Notes: a model not told the origin generated them from the sequence alone. A DNA stretch of 64,000 bases from Xanthomonas euvesicatoria pv. euvesicatoria (GCF_020880415.1 NZ_JAJIUJ010000038.1:1-64000), one strand, 5' to 3'; shown: positions 1-9,379, numbered from the stretch's first letter. Numbers and translations are program-made.

Positions 1-90
1 CGACACCGCCTGCGGTTGCGCACGATCACGCGCACGTCAACGCCTAAGTACGCGTCACTTCCCCCCTACATACATTCGAAGGATTTACAC

Positions 91-822
91 ATGAGCAACA
101 CCAAGATCGCATTGGTCACCGGCGCAACCCGCGGCATCGGCCTGGAGACCGTTCGGCAATTGGCTACCGCCGGCGTGCACACGCTGCTGGCCGGCCGCAA
201 GCGCGACGACGCCGTGGCCGCGGCCCTCAAGTTGCAGGCCGAAGGCCTGCCGGTGGAGGCCATCCAGCTCGACGTCAACGACGACATCAGCATTGCTGCC
301 GCGGTGGGCACGGTGGAGCAGCGCCATGGTCATCTGGACATCCTGATCAACAACGCCGGCATCATGATCGAGGACATGCAGCGCACCCCGTCGCAGCAGA
401 GCCTGGAGGTGTGGAAGCGCACCTTCGACACCAATCTGTTCGCGGTGGTCGAGGTGACCAAGGCCTTCCTGCCGCTGCTGCGTCGTTCGCTGGCCGGGCG
501 TATCGTCAACGTGTCGAGCATCCTCGGTTCGCTGACCTTGCACAGCCAGCCCGGCTCGCCGATCTACGACTTCAAGATTCCTGCTTACGACGCGTCCAAG
601 AGCGCGTTGAACAGCTGGACGGTGCATCTGGCCTACGAATTGCGCGACACCGCCATCAAGGTCAACACGGTGCATCCGGGTTACGTCAAAACCGACATGA
701 ACGGTGGCGGCGGCGAAATCGAAGTGGAGCAGGGCGCGCATAGCAGCGTGCAAATGGCGCTGTTGGATGCCCACGGTGCCACCGGCAGCTTTACCCATCT
801 GGGAGAGGTGTTGCCATGGTAA
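91..822 (+). CDS. Short-chain dehydrogenase/reductase (SDR)
   Basis: A 243-aa NAD(P)-dependent oxidoreductase of the classical SDR family, probably cytosolic. The cofactor motif TGATRGIG is at residues 10-17, NNAG at about 87-90, the catalytic Ser at about 142-143 and the YxxxK pair at Y166/K170. I chose the ATG at 91 because it follows GAAGGA and starts directly at the Rossmann strand; a longer frame open from position 16 adds unconserved residues. About 15 extra residues sit between the catalytic Ser and Tyr. The stop codon overlaps the start of the following outer-membrane lipoprotein gene, so the two are translationally coupled. The substrate cannot be read from the sequence. Confidence 0.9.
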   Translation: MSNTKIALVTGATRGIGLETVRQLATAGVHTLLAGRKRDDAVAAALKLQAEGLPVEAIQLDVNDDISIAAAVGTVEQRHGHLDILINNAGIMIEDMQRTPSQQSLEVWKRTFDTNLFAVVEVTKAFLPLLRRSLAGRIVNVSSILGSLTLHSQPGSPIYDFKIPAYDASKSALNSWTVHLAYELRDTAIKVNTVHPGYVKTDMNGGGGEIEVEQGAHSSVQMALLDAHGATGSFTHLGEVLPW

Positions 823-2240
823 GAAACTTCCTGAGCGTGGCACTGGCTGCGCTGGTGCTCAGCGGTTGCGCGGTCGGGCCGGATTACCGCCCCGATCCGC
901 CGGCGGCGGTGACGCTGCAAGGCGCGCAAGACCCGGCATACAGCGCGCAGTCGCCGGTGGGCAACTGGTGGTCGCAGTTCGACGACCCGGTGCTGGAGCA
1001 ATTGGTGCGCGACGCCTTGTTCGCCAACCACGACCTGCGCATCGCGGTGGCGCGCGTCAAGCAGGCGCGCGCGGTGTTCGTCGAGCGCCGCCTGGATCAG
1101 GCGCCGCATATCACCGCGCAAGGCAGCTTCGATCGTCGCGAGCAGCAGCAGGTGATCGCCGGCAATCAGCGCTTTCTGACCGAGCAGACCACGCTCGGTC
1201 TGGATGCGGCGTGGGAGCTGGACCTGTTCGGCCGTCAGCGGCGTGCATCGGAGGCCGCGCGTGCCGACCTGGATGCCGAGCAGGCCAACCTGCAGGACGT
1301 GCAGGTCACCGTTGCTGCCGAAGTGGCGCGCAATTATTTCGAATTGCGCGGCACCCAGAAGCGCTTGGACGTCTCCAAGCGCACGCTCACCAACCTGCGC
1401 GACACCCAGAAGCTGACCCAGACCCGATGGGATCTGGGTGCCGGCAGCGAACTGGACGTGCAGAGCAGCCTGGCGCGGTTGAAGGCGATCGAGGCGGATA
1501 TTCCGCTGCTGGAAACCGCCGAGGCGCAATACCGCCACCGTCTGGCTGTATTGCTGGGCCAGCAACCGGACGCGTTGGATGCCACCTTGGCCGCGCGCGA
1601 GATGCCGGCGTTCGCGCGCCCGCTGCCGCTGGGCGATACCGCCGGCTTGCTGCGTCAGCGTCCGGATGTGCGCGGCGCCGAGCGCCGGCTGGCGGCAGCC
1701 ACCGCGCAAGTGGGCGTGGCCACTGCCGACCTGTTTCCGCGCATCAGCGTGAGCGGATTCGTCGGCTTCCTCACCGGCGACGCAGCCAGGTTGACCGAGG
1801 GCAACGCCAAGGCCTGGTCGGTGACCCCGTCGATCAGCTGGGCCGCCTTCGATTTCGGCACCGTGCGTGCGCGCTTGCGTGCCAGCAAGGCGCAGGCCGA
1901 AGGTGCGTTGGCCCAGTATCAGCAAACCGTATTGCTGGCGCTGGAAGACACCGAAAACGCGTTGATCGGCTATGGCCGCCAGCAGGGGCGCCTGGCCATC
2001 GTGGTGGAGCAGGCCAATGCCGCGCGGCGTGCCGAGCAGCTGGCGCAGATCCGCTACCGCGAGGGCTCGGAAGACTTCCTCACCCTGCTGGATGCGCAGC
2101 GCACCCAGCTGGCGGCCGACGATGCGTTGGCGCAGGCCGAAGCGGCGGTGAATGTCGGTGTGGTCGGCGTGTACAAGGCGCTCGGTGGCTGGAAGCAGGA
2201 CCAAGCCCCTGCGGCACCGGTGGCCGTAGTCAATCGTTGA
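816..2240 (+). CDS. Outer-membrane efflux lipoprotein, NodT/OprM type
   Basis: A 474-aa outer-membrane channel of RND- or MFS-type tripartite efflux systems. It has a signal peptide with lipobox LSGC (Cys at residue 18) followed by AVGPDY, which is typical of NodT-family lipoproteins. Two OEP-type repeats follow, rich in Ala/Gln/Leu coiled-coil segments, with the characteristic LRQRPDVRGAERRL stretch and the LDAQRTQL stretch near the end. Length is normal for the family. The ATG overlaps the stop of the SDR gene (ATGGTAA). No adaptor or inner-membrane pump lies downstream; they may be upstream of the window, which would make this the last gene of an efflux operon. Confidence 0.92.
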   Translation: MVRNFLSVALAALVLSGCAVGPDYRPDPPAAVTLQGAQDPAYSAQSPVGNWWSQFDDPVLEQLVRDALFANHDLRIAVARVKQARAVFVERRLDQAPHITAQGSFDRREQQQVIAGNQRFLTEQTTLGLDAAWELDLFGRQRRASEAARADLDAEQANLQDVQVTVAAEVARNYFELRGTQKRLDVSKRTLTNLRDTQKLTQTRWDLGAGSELDVQSSLARLKAIEADIPLLETAEAQYRHRLAVLLGQQPDALDATLAAREMPAFARPLPLGDTAGLLRQRPDVRGAERRLAAATAQVGVATADLFPRISVSGFVGFLTGDAARLTEGNAKAWSVTPSISWAAFDFGTVRARLRASKAQAEGALAQYQQTVLLALEDTENALIGYGRQQGRLAIVVEQANAARRAEQLAQIRYREGSEDFLTLLDAQRTQLAADDALAQAEAAVNVGVVGVYKALGGWKQDQAPAAPVAVVNR

Positions 2241-2492
2241 ACGATGCGCGCGGGGCGGCCAGTGGGTCGCCCCGCAGTTCTGGCTGCAGCGTCAGAGCTA
2301 ACGAGGCGCGAACGTGTGCGGGTGATGGCTGGCGATACCGGCCATGCATCCGACGCCATCGGTTCGCCCGCCTCTCTGACAGGCGCGCTACCGCCGCTTC
2401 ATCAGCACCATCGCATTCGTGACCAATGCGATTACCCAACTGCCAGCTGCGTGTGCCCAGGCGGACCCCTGCGCAGGCATACCGCCAGGCGC

Positions 2493-3467
2493 TTATTCGG
2501 CGACCCGCACGCTGTCGCGTCCGCCGTTCTTGGCCAGATACAGCGCTGCATCGGCACGCGAAAACCAGTCCTGCCAATGCGTTTCGCCATCGTGGCGCGC
2601 CGCGCCCAGCGAGACGGTGATACGCCCACCGGGTCCGCGCAAGCCGTTGCGTATCACCTTGCGCAAGCGTTCGGTGGCCGCTTCCAGTTCGGCCAGCGAG
2701 CCGGCACGCAGCAGCACCACGAATTCTTCGCCGCCAAAACGGAACACCTGGTGCGGTTCGCGGACTTCGAAGCGCAGGATGGTGGCCAGATCCGAGAGCG
2801 CCGCATCGCCGGCGGCGTGCCCGTACAGATCGTTGACCTCCTTGAAGTGATCCAGATCCAGGATGATCAGGCTGTTGAGCCGGTCGTGCGGTTGGCGTTG
2901 ATCGATCTGGTGGGTCAGCGCACGTTCCAGCATGCGACGGTTGGGCAAGCCGGTCAGCGCGTCCAGCGAGGCCAGTTCTTCCAGATGCACGCGGTCGTCC
3001 TGCATCCGCAGCGAAAACGCGTAGCCCACCGCCAGCGTCACCAGCGTCACCACGATCGTCGACACACCCTGGCCGGGGCTGGTGATCAAGCCGGGCAAGA
3101 ACAACAAGGCGGCCAGCAGCGGCAAGCTCAACAACACCGCGCGCCGCGGCCCGCACAAGAAATAATTGGTGGCCAGCACCGGGAACAGCCACGGCAGGGC
3201 GCCAACGCCACCGGTCCAGCACGCCACCAGGCACCCGCCAACATTGATCGACGCCAGCCACACGCCGCCGGCGCCGGTGTCTTCGGCACTGCGCATCTGC
3301 CAGCCGCGCCATACCGCGAGCACGCCCAGCGCCGCGGTGACCAGACACGCAACTGCCTGACCGGTCATGGCCAGGTACACCGCATAGAGGCAAAGCAACA
3401 GCGCGGTGATTGGCCCGAGCATCTTGACGATGCCGAGTCGGAAATCCCGCCGCAGGTGGAGGATCAC
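2493..3467 (-). CDS. Membrane diguanylate cyclase (GGDEF)
   Basis: About 324 aa. Several hydrophobic N-terminal segments (roughly residues 10-165) are followed by a C-terminal GGDEF domain that begins near LASLDALTGLPNRR. The active-site signature is GGEEF within FRFGGEEFVVLL, so it should make cyclic di-GMP from two GTP. The first codon is GTG without a clear ribosome site; a slightly later ATG (KMLGPIT) is possible. There is no EAL domain and no obvious extracytoplasmic sensor beyond the membrane region. A second GGDEF gene lies 0.6 kb away on the same strand. Confidence 0.9.
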   Translation of the reverse strand: MILHLRRDFRLGIVKMLGPITALLLCLYAVYLAMTGQAVACLVTAALGVLAVWRGWQMRSAEDTGAGGVWLASINVGGCLVACWTGGVGALPWLFPVLATNYFLCGPRRAVLLSLPLLAALLFLPGLITSPGQGVSTIVVTLVTLAVGYAFSLRMQDDRVHLEELASLDALTGLPNRRMLERALTHQIDQRQPHDRLNSLIILDLDHFKEVNDLYGHAAGDAALSDLATILRFEVREPHQVFRFGGEEFVVLLRAGSLAELEAATERLRKVIRNGLRGPGGRITVSLGAARHDGETHWQDWFSRADAALYLAKNGGRDSVRVAE

Positions 3468-3633
3468 AGGGAAGGTTCTATAGGAGTCGGCATCATTATC
3501 GGCGGAGTGCGGTCAAAGTTGAGCGTGTCTTCATCTCCGCAATGGGTAGGAAAGTGAAGCGTTGCAGCGCAAGGCTTCGCACATCCTTGACGGCGCTGCC
3601 GCAAACGTATCGTTTTGGTTGTCGGAGTCTGCC

Positions 3634-3867
3634 ATGCCCACCCGCGAAGAACTGGCCACGCGCCTGGACGCGTTGCAGGAAGAGTTGCCCAAGTTGTCGG
3701 CAGATGAAGATGCGGATTTCGACTACCTGGATTTTCAGGCGCGTGCCGAAGCGATCCTGAGCAGCGCCGCGCAGGACGATGCCGCCTATGTGCGTACGCG
3801 TATCGACGGCATGCTGGCCGGTGCGGGCCTGATCCCCACCGACGACGCGGGTCAGTCCTGCGGTTGA
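3634..3867 (+). CDS. Small conserved-type protein, unknown function
   Basis: A 77-aa acidic soluble protein, starting at an ATG preceded by GGAGTCTGCC. It is mostly helical by composition and has no Cys, signal peptide or membrane segment. It sits alone between two divergent GGDEF genes. Codon use and the good ribosome site support coding, but I do not recognise a family. Confidence 0.6.
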   Translation: MPTREELATRLDALQEELPKLSADEDADFDYLDFQARAEAILSSAAQDDAAYVRTRIDGMLAGAGLIPTDDAGQSCG

Positions 3868-4049
3868 GGCCTCGTCTTGGCATGAGCCCTTGTGCTTGTG
3901 CATTTGTCGCTGCAATGCACGCGTCAGCGAATGATCCGGGCATGGCGCACACCCGGGTTCGCCAAGCCCGCGCGATGCGGATCTGAGCGTCGACCGCGCA
4001 ACCCAAGTCTTGACGGCAGACCGCACAAAGCACGCCCGGCTGCCTGCGT

Positions 4050-5750
4050 TCAGGCCACGAATGCAAGGACATCCGCGCCCACGACCTGATTGCGGCCACC
4101 CTGCTTGGCGCGATACAGCGCCGCGTCCGCCCGTTGCAACAACGAGGCCACGGTGCCGGCGTGATCGGGAAAGCTGGCTGCGCCGAACGAGGCGGTGACC
4201 TTCGGCAGGCAGACGCCGTCGCCCATGACCTGCAGGGCCTCGATGCCGGCGCGCAGTTTCTCCGCCATCATGCAGGCGGTTGGCAGATCGACCTCAGGCA
4301 GGATGATCGTCAATTCTTCGCCGCCGTACCGGCAGCAGATGTCTTCGCCACGCGTCTGCGCCAGCAGCAATTCGCCAATGGCCGCCAGTACGCGGTCGCC
4401 GCCGCTGTGCCCATGCAGGTCGTTGAACCGCTTGAAGTGATCCACATCCAGCATCAGTACCGACAACGGCAGCGCCCGGCGCGTGCAGCGCGCCAACTCG
4501 TGATTGAGGGTTTCTTCCAGATAGCGGCGGTTGTACAGGCCTGTCAACGGGTCGCGGATCGATTGCTGGCGCAGCGTTTCGCGCAAGCGCAGGTTGTGCA
4601 GCGCCAAGGACAGTTGTTCCGCTGCCGCCTCGGCCACGGTCAACGAGGCAAGATCGTCAGGGTCTTCGCTACGCAATGCCAGCATTCCCAACTGCGTGCC
4701 CTGCGCCGATAGCGGAATGCAGGCAGTGGCCGCATTCGCCGGGAGCTTGACGCCGGCATGCTGGCATAGCATCCCGGCGCTGGCGTCCATCACCACATGG
4801 GTGCGGTCGCGGCGCAGCGCCCAGCAGTTGTCCGGTGCGATGCTGGTACTGGCGTCGTCGGCCATCTCGCCCCAGGCAACCACCTGTTCGGCGCGGTCGC
4901 GCGAGGCGCGCAGCAGGTAGACCGCGCCGGCGGCACCGGGAATCAGCGGTGCAATCGTGCGTGCAGTGATTTCCAGCGCTTCTTCGGCGTCGCGGCAGTT
5001 CTGCAGCAGCCCGGAATAGCGTGCCAGTGCCTCCAGACCAGCGGAGGTGCGTTCGAGTACGGCAAACGACTCGATCAGGCGCTCGCTGGTCCGGCTGGCG
5101 TCGTCTTCGGCACGCGTACGCCGTTCCAGCTCGCGCGACAACAAGCGGTAGGCCAGCAGCATCACCAGCAAGCCACTGACAATGCCGATCACCGTCACCC
5201 ACAGCGCCCACTGTGCGCTGCGCGTGGTGGCCGCGTTGCGCCTGACCAGTTGCTGCCGCTCCAGCTCCGTCATGGCCTGCACCTGGCGGCGCAGCGATGA
5301 AGCGGTCTGGAACACCCCGCGCGCGATGGCCGCACGCGCGCCATCCAGGCCTTGCTTGCGATAGCAATGCAACAACTCGTCGATCTGCGCCAGGCGCGCG
5401 TCCACCAAACGGCTCAGGACGACCACATTGCGCCGCTGCGTCGGGTTGTCCTGCACCAGGGCATCCAGCCGCACGATGCGCTCGGGCAGGCGGCCAATCG
5501 CATCGGCATACACGCCCAGAAAGGCCTCGTTGTCGGTCAGGACGTAGCCGCGCGCCGACGATTCCGCCGACAGCATGCCCGCCTGGATTTCGTCGATGCT
5601 GGCAATCACTTCCTGCGTGTGCGTCACCCAGCCGGCGTCCGACAGCGAACGCTGCGTCGTGAGATATCCGCCCACGCCGATCAGGACAAAGATCAGCCCG
5701 CCCACCAGCGAGGCCCCGGCAGCGCGACGTTTGGTTCGTTTGGTCAACAC
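4050..5750 (-). CDS. CHASE3-GAF-GGDEF sensor diguanylate cyclase
   Basis: About 566 aa. An N-terminal membrane helix (about residues 10-30) is followed by a periplasmic CHASE3-like four-helix region (EIQAGMLSAESSARGYVLT), a second membrane helix, a GAF-like domain and a GGDEF domain starting at RDPLTGLYNRRYLEE. The signature is GGEEL (RYGGEELTIILPE) rather than GGDEF/GGEEF; the Leu variant is usually still active. The frame is open further upstream to 5888, but the segment before the basic KRTKRR stretch is not conserved in style. GTG 5750 or TTG 5747 follows GGGGAA, so I start there. Expected role: signal-responsive c-di-GMP synthesis at the inner membrane. Confidence 0.85.
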   Translation of the reverse strand: MLTKRTKRRAAGASLVGGLIFVLIGVGGYLTTQRSLSDAGWVTHTQEVIASIDEIQAGMLSAESSARGYVLTDNEAFLGVYADAIGRLPERIVRLDALVQDNPTQRRNVVVLSRLVDARLAQIDELLHCYRKQGLDGARAAIARGVFQTASSLRRQVQAMTELERQQLVRRNAATTRSAQWALWVTVIGIVSGLLVMLLAYRLLSRELERRTRAEDDASRTSERLIESFAVLERTSAGLEALARYSGLLQNCRDAEEALEITARTIAPLIPGAAGAVYLLRASRDRAEQVVAWGEMADDASTSIAPDNCWALRRDRTHVVMDASAGMLCQHAGVKLPANAATACIPLSAQGTQLGMLALRSEDPDDLASLTVAEAAAEQLSLALHNLRLRETLRQQSIRDPLTGLYNRRYLEETLNHELARCTRRALPLSVLMLDVDHFKRFNDLHGHSGGDRVLAAIGELLLAQTRGEDICCRYGGEELTIILPEVDLPTACMMAEKLRAGIEALQVMGDGVCLPKVTASFGAASFPDHAGTVASLLQRADAALYRAKQGGRNQVVGADVLAFVA

Positions 5751-5903
5751 CGCGTTCCCCGGCACGATTGTCTGGTCGAGGCCGATGCAAGCGGCGTGCC
5801 TACGCTCCACTTCGCTTGCCGAGTCAGCTGGCAGACGGCACATTGCCCCCGGAAGCAGCGTCGTGGCGGTATGCTGGCAAGCAGTCACCGAAAAGGGCGC
5901 CCG

Positions 5904-6152
5904 TTGGTCATTTTTCTAGGCAATTACCAACTCACCTGTCATGCCGTCAAAGGCGATACCCCCGCCCATGGCTGGGTGGCAGGCTGGGATATTGCGCAGA
6001 TCGGCATCGGCCGCGGCGCGAACCTGGCAGGCGCCGCGCTGTCGTCGACCTTTCCCGACCATCGCAGCGCCATGGCAGCCGCCCGGATTGCCGGCATGGT
6101 CACGCTGGAAGCCATGCACGCCAAGGCGCAAGAGCAGCGCGAGTACGCCTGA
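5904..6152 (+). CDS. Small hypothetical protein
   Basis: An 82-residue frame from a TTG at 5904 (preceded by AAAAGGG) or a later in-frame codon. It begins LVIFLGNYQLTCHAV and contains a Gly/Ala-rich centre. There is no recognised domain. Coding is supported by the ribosome-site-like sequence and by conserved-looking aromatic/hydrophobic spacing, but the start is uncertain and the frame is open far upstream through antisense of the GGDEF gene. Confidence 0.4.
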   Translation: MVIFLGNYQLTCHAVKGDTPAHGWVAGWDIAQIGIGRGANLAGAALSSTFPDHRSAMAAARIAGMVTLEAMHAKAQEQREYA

Positions 6153-6230
6153 GCGGGAAGCCCTGACGGCTGGCACGCGATTTGCTCGGGTTTGATCAGG
6201 GCGCCGTCGAGCGTCTCTGGAGCAAGTGCA

Positions 6231-6407
6231 ATGGAAGAGCCCAATAAAAGCGCACTGGCGTTGCTGCAACACGAAGCCAGCGCGTTGCTGGCCTTGTTCG
6301 ATCAACTCCGCGGCGATGCCGCCCCGCGGTGTGCAGCTGCCGACGACCGGGCAGGGGCCCTCGTTCGTCGCGATGAGCCCGACCATGCCGCGCGCGTCAC
6401 TAACTGA
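6231..6407 (+). CDS. Short ORF, possible hemerythrin-like remnant
   Basis: 58 aa. The first 25 residues (SALALLQHEASALLALFDQL) look like the first helix of hemerythrin-like proteins, where a His-containing helix ending in LF(E/D)QL is typical. The rest shows no further helices or metal ligands, so it may be a truncated copy. There is a weak ribosome site (CTGGAG). It is the last gene before the antisense asparagine-synthetase-like gene. Assignment is tentative. Confidence 0.35.
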   Translation: MEEPNKSALALLQHEASALLALFDQLRGDAAPRCAAADDRAGALVRRDEPDHAARVTN

Positions 6408-6578
6408 CGCAGCGCGCGCAGTCTGCTTCGTCCTTCGCAATGGCCAACGTCTGACCTCTGCATCGGGAAATCCCGGCCTTGTCCGTTTATCTCTGGGGCG
6501 AGGTTGAAGCGGGTGGGCAGGGCCCCAGCACGCACTGACGCATGTCGCAACGCGCAAGCGCTTTCGGTGACCTCGCTG

Positions 6579-8543
6579 TCAAACGAACGCCTCAATGGTG
6601 AGGTGGCTTATACCTTCTGGATCGCGATGGCACGCCTCGTCCACACAAAAGGAGGGCCGCTGCTGCCAGCGTTGCTGCCAAGCCTGGAACATGAGAATGG
6701 GCCAAAGATGCGTGTGCCACTTTCGTTGACCTGCGATGAACGCTTGCCAGAGATGCGTCACCACCCCGACGTCGAAGACGCCTTGCTCTTCGAGTTTTGA
6801 AGGTGTCAACAAGTCTTCAGCCCACTCGCGTAAGGGGCCGCGTAGCCAGCGGCCGACAGGCGCACCGAAGCCTCGCTTGGGTCGGTAGATAAGCTCCTGC
6901 GGCAGATACAGTTCGAGCAGGCGCTTCAAAATGTATTTTTGCTCCCCACGAACCATTTTGAGCTTGAGCGGAATCTGCCAGGCCAGCTGAAATACCTGCT
7001 GATCCAGGAAGGGGGAAGACGTGTTCAGGCCATGCAGCATGCACGCGCGGTCGACTTTGGTCATGAGTCCTTCCCCAAGTTCCATGGCAATGTCCATAAA
7101 GAGAACGCGCTCGCCTGGGGATCCGACGGTCAGCTGCTCCATGGGGGTGTCATAGATCGTGGGGTACTCCATGGAGCCAAGCACGGCGCAATGGGGGTTG
7201 CGCCAACGCGAGACTCTGAGCAGGTAGCTCTCTTCCACCGAGCGGCTGATCGTCTCCCCCACGGCCGCTCGCCATCCGCCCAAACGGGCCGACTCCTTCG
7301 TGTAGACGCCCCGGCGACGCAGCGAACAGCGCAGCGTGTCCGGGATCATGGAGCTCAGGCGCGCATTGCGCAGTGCACGCGCGTAAGCGGCATGGCCGAA
7401 GAACAATTCGTCGCCTCCATCGCCTGTCAGCATGTGACTGACTTGGCGGCGCGCGGAGCCTGCTGCAAGCAGTGTCGGAATCTGGGACGAGTCCGCAAAG
7501 GGTTCGCAAAACGCCTCCGATATCTCCGGCAGAATGGCCACGGCCTGCTGATCGCTGATGCGTTGTTGGAAATGCCGCGTACCGAGATGGCTTGCGACCT
7601 TTTGTGCCCAATCCATTTCGTCGTGGTCGGCATCCTCAAATCCGATGGTGACGGTATCGACAGGTGTTGAGCGTTGCGACTGCAGGAGGGACGTGATTAG
7701 GCTGGAATCGGTTCCTCCCGACAGGAATGAACCAGTCCTGTGATCGCTGACGCGGTCAACCGCCATCGAGAGCGCATCCTGCAGGCGGCTGATCGCACGC
7801 TCTTCGGTCACATGCTCTCTTGCTTGGATTAAGTTGCTGACATTTCTTTTCGGATGCCAGTAGCGCGCCCCCTCGCTTGGGTCGTGATGAGGCGCACCGC
7901 GTTCCACATCCAGCGTGCTGAAAACTTGAATGGTTCCTGCCGCTAGTTTGAAGATGCCTCGATGGATGCTATATGGCGATGGAATGTAGCCATATCGCAG
8001 CAGGAGCGTCAGCGCATTCCGATCGAGCGAGTTACTGAAGCCATGAGAGGAAGCGATCGCTTTGAGTTCAGAAGCAAACACAAGACCCTGATGTGTCCAG
8101 CCGTAGTACAGGCTGCATTGACCGATGTGGTCGCGCACTAGCGACAGCGTGTGTAATCGACGATCAAGAATGGCCAGGCAGAAGCTGCCATCGATGAGCT
8201 CTAGGGTTTGCTGCAGCCCCAACGACTGAATGCTTTGCGCGATCCTTGCGGCAGAGGTGTCGCTCTCACAAGCCTCTGGTGTGCTGTAAAGCGGCGAGAG
8301 GCCATTGGCGCGTCCAGCCAGAGCAACAAGATAACGACCATCGGCAGAAAAGCCCATGCGAGTCCCCGGGGTACCAGAGCTCCCGCATGCTGCAAGTACC
8401 AGGGGCGTGTCAACGACGGTTGCCACACACGCTTTATCTCCACGGTGCTTCATCACAGCAACCATCGCACTTCCACGCCGTCCTAGCGTGCTGCTGTCTT
8501 TGTGAGAATTTGGTTCCGACCACAATCCACAGATACCCGACAT
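6579..8543 (-). CDS. Asparagine-synthetase-like protein lacking the Cys2 nucleophile
   Basis: 654 aa from the ATG at 8543 (MSGICGLWSEP). The N-terminal half resembles a class II glutamine amidotransferase domain, and the C-terminal half is the ATP-pyrophosphatase synthetase domain with SGGTDSS near residue 274 and LTGDGGDELFFG later. In AsnB the second residue is the glutaminase Cys; here it is Ser, so glutamine hydrolysis should be lost, and the enzyme would use free ammonia or another amine nucleophile, or act as an amide/lactam-forming enzyme. Relatives of this type occur in polysaccharide and lasso-peptide loci, but no lasso precursor or B-protein is visible here. The frame extends upstream to 9059 without recognisable domains. 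Confidence 0.85.
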   Translation of the reverse strand: MSGICGLWSEPNSHKDSSTLGRRGSAMVAVMKHRGDKACVATVVDTPLVLAACGSSGTPGTRMGFSADGRYLVALAGRANGLSPLYSTPEACESDTSAARIAQSIQSLGLQQTLELIDGSFCLAILDRRLHTLSLVRDHIGQCSLYYGWTHQGLVFASELKAIASSHGFSNSLDRNALTLLLRYGYIPSPYSIHRGIFKLAAGTIQVFSTLDVERGAPHHDPSEGARYWHPKRNVSNLIQAREHVTEERAISRLQDALSMAVDRVSDHRTGSFLSGGTDSSLITSLLQSQRSTPVDTVTIGFEDADHDEMDWAQKVASHLGTRHFQQRISDQQAVAILPEISEAFCEPFADSSQIPTLLAAGSARRQVSHMLTGDGGDELFFGHAAYARALRNARLSSMIPDTLRCSLRRRGVYTKESARLGGWRAAVGETISRSVEESYLLRVSRWRNPHCAVLGSMEYPTIYDTPMEQLTVGSPGERVLFMDIAMELGEGLMTKVDRACMLHGLNTSSPFLDQQVFQLAWQIPLKLKMVRGEQKYILKRLLELYLPQELIYRPKRGFGAPVGRWLRGPLREWAEDLLTPSKLEEQGVFDVGVVTHLWQAFIAGQRKWHTHLWPILMFQAWQQRWQQRPSFCVDEACHRDPEGISHLTIEAFV

Positions 8544-9096
8544 CTGACCCGTCCGCCCTTGACCATATAGAGAGGTGCACTGGGCCGGGCAACGCGACTT
8601 GCTGGCGACGTCGTTCCCGATCCGGTGCGGCGCGCATGGTGGGCTGGTCGTATGGGGATTCCGCCTGGAAATGATCAAGGAACGGTTGAGATGGCGCTGT
8701 TTTTTTGAGCGCTTTGCATCGATGTCGCTCCGGTGCGCTGCGTCATGTCGAACGCGTGGATGGCCGCGTGCAACCAGGCGCAGCGATGACTCGAACAGGT
8801 TGCAGATGGCGTTTGCCTGATCGCTCTCTCGCCCGCCACGCCGCCGGCAACCAATGACTGCGCCCCTGCGGAGATCGTGGCCGACAAGGCGCCCCGGCAT
8901 CGGCTGATCGAAGTCGATATCGGTATGCCGGACCGCTTGCCGGTGCTGGCGGAATCCGAGCGCAGCTTTGGCGCGGCATATCGCAAGGTGGGTGAGGGCA
9001 TCGTGGGGGTATCGACGTTGGCCATTGGCTGCATGCCCCAGATGTCCCCAACGTCGCATGGCGTGATACGTTCACCTGCGCACTGCGTCGCACATG
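8544..9096. other. Intergenic stretch without a confident gene
   Basis: About 550 bases between the asparagine-synthetase-like gene and the ssrA terminator. A plus-strand frame from GTG 8877 (MADKAPRHRLIEVDI...) is open to 9188 and reads moderately protein-like to about 9045. It has no ribosome site or recognisable family and runs through the terminator and the attachment site, so I do not call it. It could be the tail of a decayed gene. Confidence 0.4.
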
Positions 9097-9138
9097 AAAA
9101 AGGCCGGGAACCCTTGTTTTACGGGGGTTCCCGGCCTT
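9097..9138 (-). terminator. Rho-independent terminator, probably the original ssrA terminator
   Basis: A perfect 14-bp stem (9100-9113 with 9125-9138) is followed on the minus strand by five T residues. It lies 25 bases beyond the left copy of the ssrA 3' end and on the same strand as ssrA. Removing the island would place this hairpin immediately after the tmRNA CCA end, as expected for the native terminator. Confidence 0.8.
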
Positions 9139-9163
9139 CTCAGGACCTCATCGGTCCGCTCAT

Positions 9164-9180
9164 TGGTGGAGGTGGGCGGA
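9164..9180. repeat. Left attachment site (17-bp direct repeat of ssrA 3' end)
   Basis: TGGTGGAGGTGGGCGGA is identical to 55711-55727, which is the last 17 bases of the tmRNA gene. The sequences diverge immediately outside the repeat on both sides. Together with an integrase gene next to the intact ssrA, this marks the two ends of an integrated element of about 46.5 kb. Confidence 0.9.
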
Positions 9181-9247
9181 GCCTGTAAACGCCCTCAAAC
9201 AACCCATTGATCCTAAAGATATTTAGGCCCAACAGATGTGCCTGCTT

Positions 9248-9267
9248 TGATACCTCAAATGATACCT
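9248..9267 (+). promoter_or_regulatory. Paired TGATACCT repeats (candidate integrase arm site, left)
   Basis: TGATACCT occurs at 9248-9255 and 9260-9267, 12 bases apart. The same pair with the same spacing is at 55610-55617 and 55622-55629 beside the integrase start. Short directly repeated sites at both element ends are typical of tyrosine-recombinase arm-binding sites. Confidence 0.55.
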
Positions 9268-9379
9268 AAAGTCCTGAGCTGAGTAAGTGTGGAGTGGCGC
9301 TGCTGCTGGCGCGCCACGCGACAGGTATAAGTGGCATTCGAATCCTTAGCAAATGGCCGCCAGCTAAGTCTTGAGCCGC

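Noticed and set aside
2244-3557. Long plus-strand frame opposite the first GGDEF gene
   Set aside because: Gln/His/Arg-rich antisense shadow of the diguanylate cyclase in GC-rich DNA.
6579-8543. Lasso-peptide biosynthetic locus
   Set aside because: The asparagine-synthetase-like protein fits a lasso C-protein loosely, but no precursor peptide, B-protein protease or exporter lies within several kilobases.
8877-9188. Plus-strand frame ending at the left attachment site
   Set aside because: It has no ribosome site, no family match, and runs through the ssrA terminator hairpin and the repeat.
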